Part shown: in pieces, positions 63,136-64,000 of the stretch | Numbering within the stretch: position 1 is the first letter of the stretch | How the letters are laid out: each line of letters begins with the position of its first letter | Assembly (NCBI GenBank): GCA_963576735.1 | Contig: OY755187.1 | Coordinates: forward strand, 7,254,001 to 7,318,000 | From: Bedellia somnulentella | Lineage: Eukaryota > Arthropoda > Insecta > Lepidoptera > Bedelliidae | Direction: 5' to 3' | Length of the DNA: 64,000 nucleotides | Position numbers and translations under genes: made by a program | The notes under the pieces: model-generated | Told to the model about the DNA's origin: nothing | What the model saw: only the letters and a program-made list of their open reading frames with translations | The model's database searches: none

Positions 63136-64000
63136 GTTAAGTTTACAGTCGAGCTGTTCAGACTTAACGCCTGAACAAAATATTAGGCAAGAATACCATC
63201 AAGAAAACAATTGCCGTCACCCAAACGTCAGGCGCTTAAAGATACTATATACAAATCTGTCTACTCATGTCACTTTACCTACGACCGTTGTACCATTAAC
63301 AACCTTTTAAAATATATTAATTTGTAAAGTTTCATAAGCATTTAATTTACACCGTCTATCCACCAAAGATAGAACATGGTGGCCCATGAGGGGAACAAAG
63401 AAGAATCCGCGAAATAATGACAATTAATACGTAAAAACGACGAGACACATGTTAGCGCGGCGACCTAACGATCTTCAACATCACATCAAATCATTCCTGT
63501 GGATGGAGCCTTGCAGTGGATATTTCTAAAATCACGGGCTGTATTGGGAATCAGGAAAACAAAGAAGATTCGAGCAGTGAATCAGCTAAAGTTTCACATC
63601 GAGCAGTTACGAGGTCGTCCGCTAAGATAAGTGTCCTTCCTTAACTAATTCCTAAAAAACCTAATAACTAACAATAATACATTCAAAATAGGTCATCATT
63701 TGTGTAAATGAAGTGTTTTTAGACAAGTTTTATACCGTTTAAATACGTTAATGTGTCACTTAGTGAAAAATTGCATCATCTTTCTTTTTTTTTTACCTAC
63801 CCATATGTATAAAAAAAGTGAACAAACGAATTAACTTTTAGTAATTTATCGCAATAATATCTGAATTAAGACATTAATCATTCAATTTTATATTCACTAT
63901 TCCGTAAGTTAGGCCGATGGAAGTATATTAAGTAATACAAGGTAACTCAATTGATAAGAATAAATTTTTAGTTAACCGACTACCAAAAAAGGATAAGTTT
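63136..64000. other. no recognised gene
   Basis: AT-rich sequence with short frames only. The segment 63360-63640 is less AT-rich and could be a retroelement leader, but it carries no identifiable motif. Confidence 0.5.

Noticed and set aside
1..64000. CRISPR array, operons or other prokaryotic system
   Set aside because: No spaced direct repeats or cas-like genes. Introns, SINEs and insect retroelements show that this is a eukaryotic genome.

Overview
This is insect DNA, most likely lepidopteran. Coding density is very low and almost all recognisable sequence is layered transposable elements. Three copies of a tRNA-derived SINE share the core AACATCGTGAGGAAACC, which I associate with lepidopteran SINEs. 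There are also RTE, CR1/Jockey-like, I-type and Penelope retroelements, Ty3/Gypsy and BEL/Pao LTR elements, an intact mariner, MITEs and hAT-like DNA transposons. I see no bacterial-style operons, rRNA, free-standing tRNA genes or CRISPR. The only cellular-type genes are a broken SAP-domain gene (37.8-40.7 kb), a broken KRBA2/GIN-like integrase gene (19.4-20.0 kb) and a zeste-like fragment (27.7-27.9 kb).

Layout, 0-15.8 kb: an RTE LINE is split by a nested CR1/Jockey-like LINE (0.92-5.84 kb) and resumes at 5.84 kb. A SINE follows at 6.3 kb, then a degenerate I-type LINE with RNase H (7.5-12.1 kb). A second CR1/L2-like LINE (12.1-15.8 kb) is itself interrupted by a 491-bp MITE. 15.96-17.33 kb: a single-frame reading region with three stops that looks like an endogenised nucleoprotein gene of a negative-strand RNA virus. 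18.6-20.3 kb: Gypsy and KRBA2-like debris on the minus strand, plus a cluster of palindromes.

20.9-26.8 kb: a complete, young Gypsy element on the minus strand. Its two 625-bp LTRs differ at one base that I can see, it carries one uninterrupted gag-pol frame, and the gag start codon lies inside the LTR. 27.7-31.8 kb: fragments (zeste-like domain, SINE, two LINE ORF1 genes). 31.95-37.35 kb: a BEL/Pao element on the minus strand with identical-length 381-bp LTRs and a 5-bp target duplication, but with reverse transcriptase and RNase H deleted.

37.8-40.7 kb: the SAP-domain gene, with an intact 1291-bp mariner in its intron, a 399-bp Harbinger-type MITE in exon 2, and a Gypsy fragment replacing its 3' end. 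43.2-50.3 kb: a CR1-like LINE whose ORF2 is interrupted by a 2480-bp DNA transposon with an 8-bp target duplication; removing it restores the frame exactly. 50.3-61.2 kb: env-like tail plus LTR, a Jockey-type LINE, a Gypsy pol without gag, and a Penelope-like element with inverted arms and an assembly gap that looks artificial, then RTE and Gypsy fragments. 61.3-61.8 kb: a third SINE carrying a perfect 114-bp palindrome. 62.3-63.1 kb: a decayed hAT transposase.

The window is best read as a nesting record: precise target duplications and restored reading frames give relative ages of insertions. The items most worth following are the palindrome insertion, the 2480-bp transposon family, the SAP gene, the viral-like locus, and the Gypsy element whose gag begins within its LTR.
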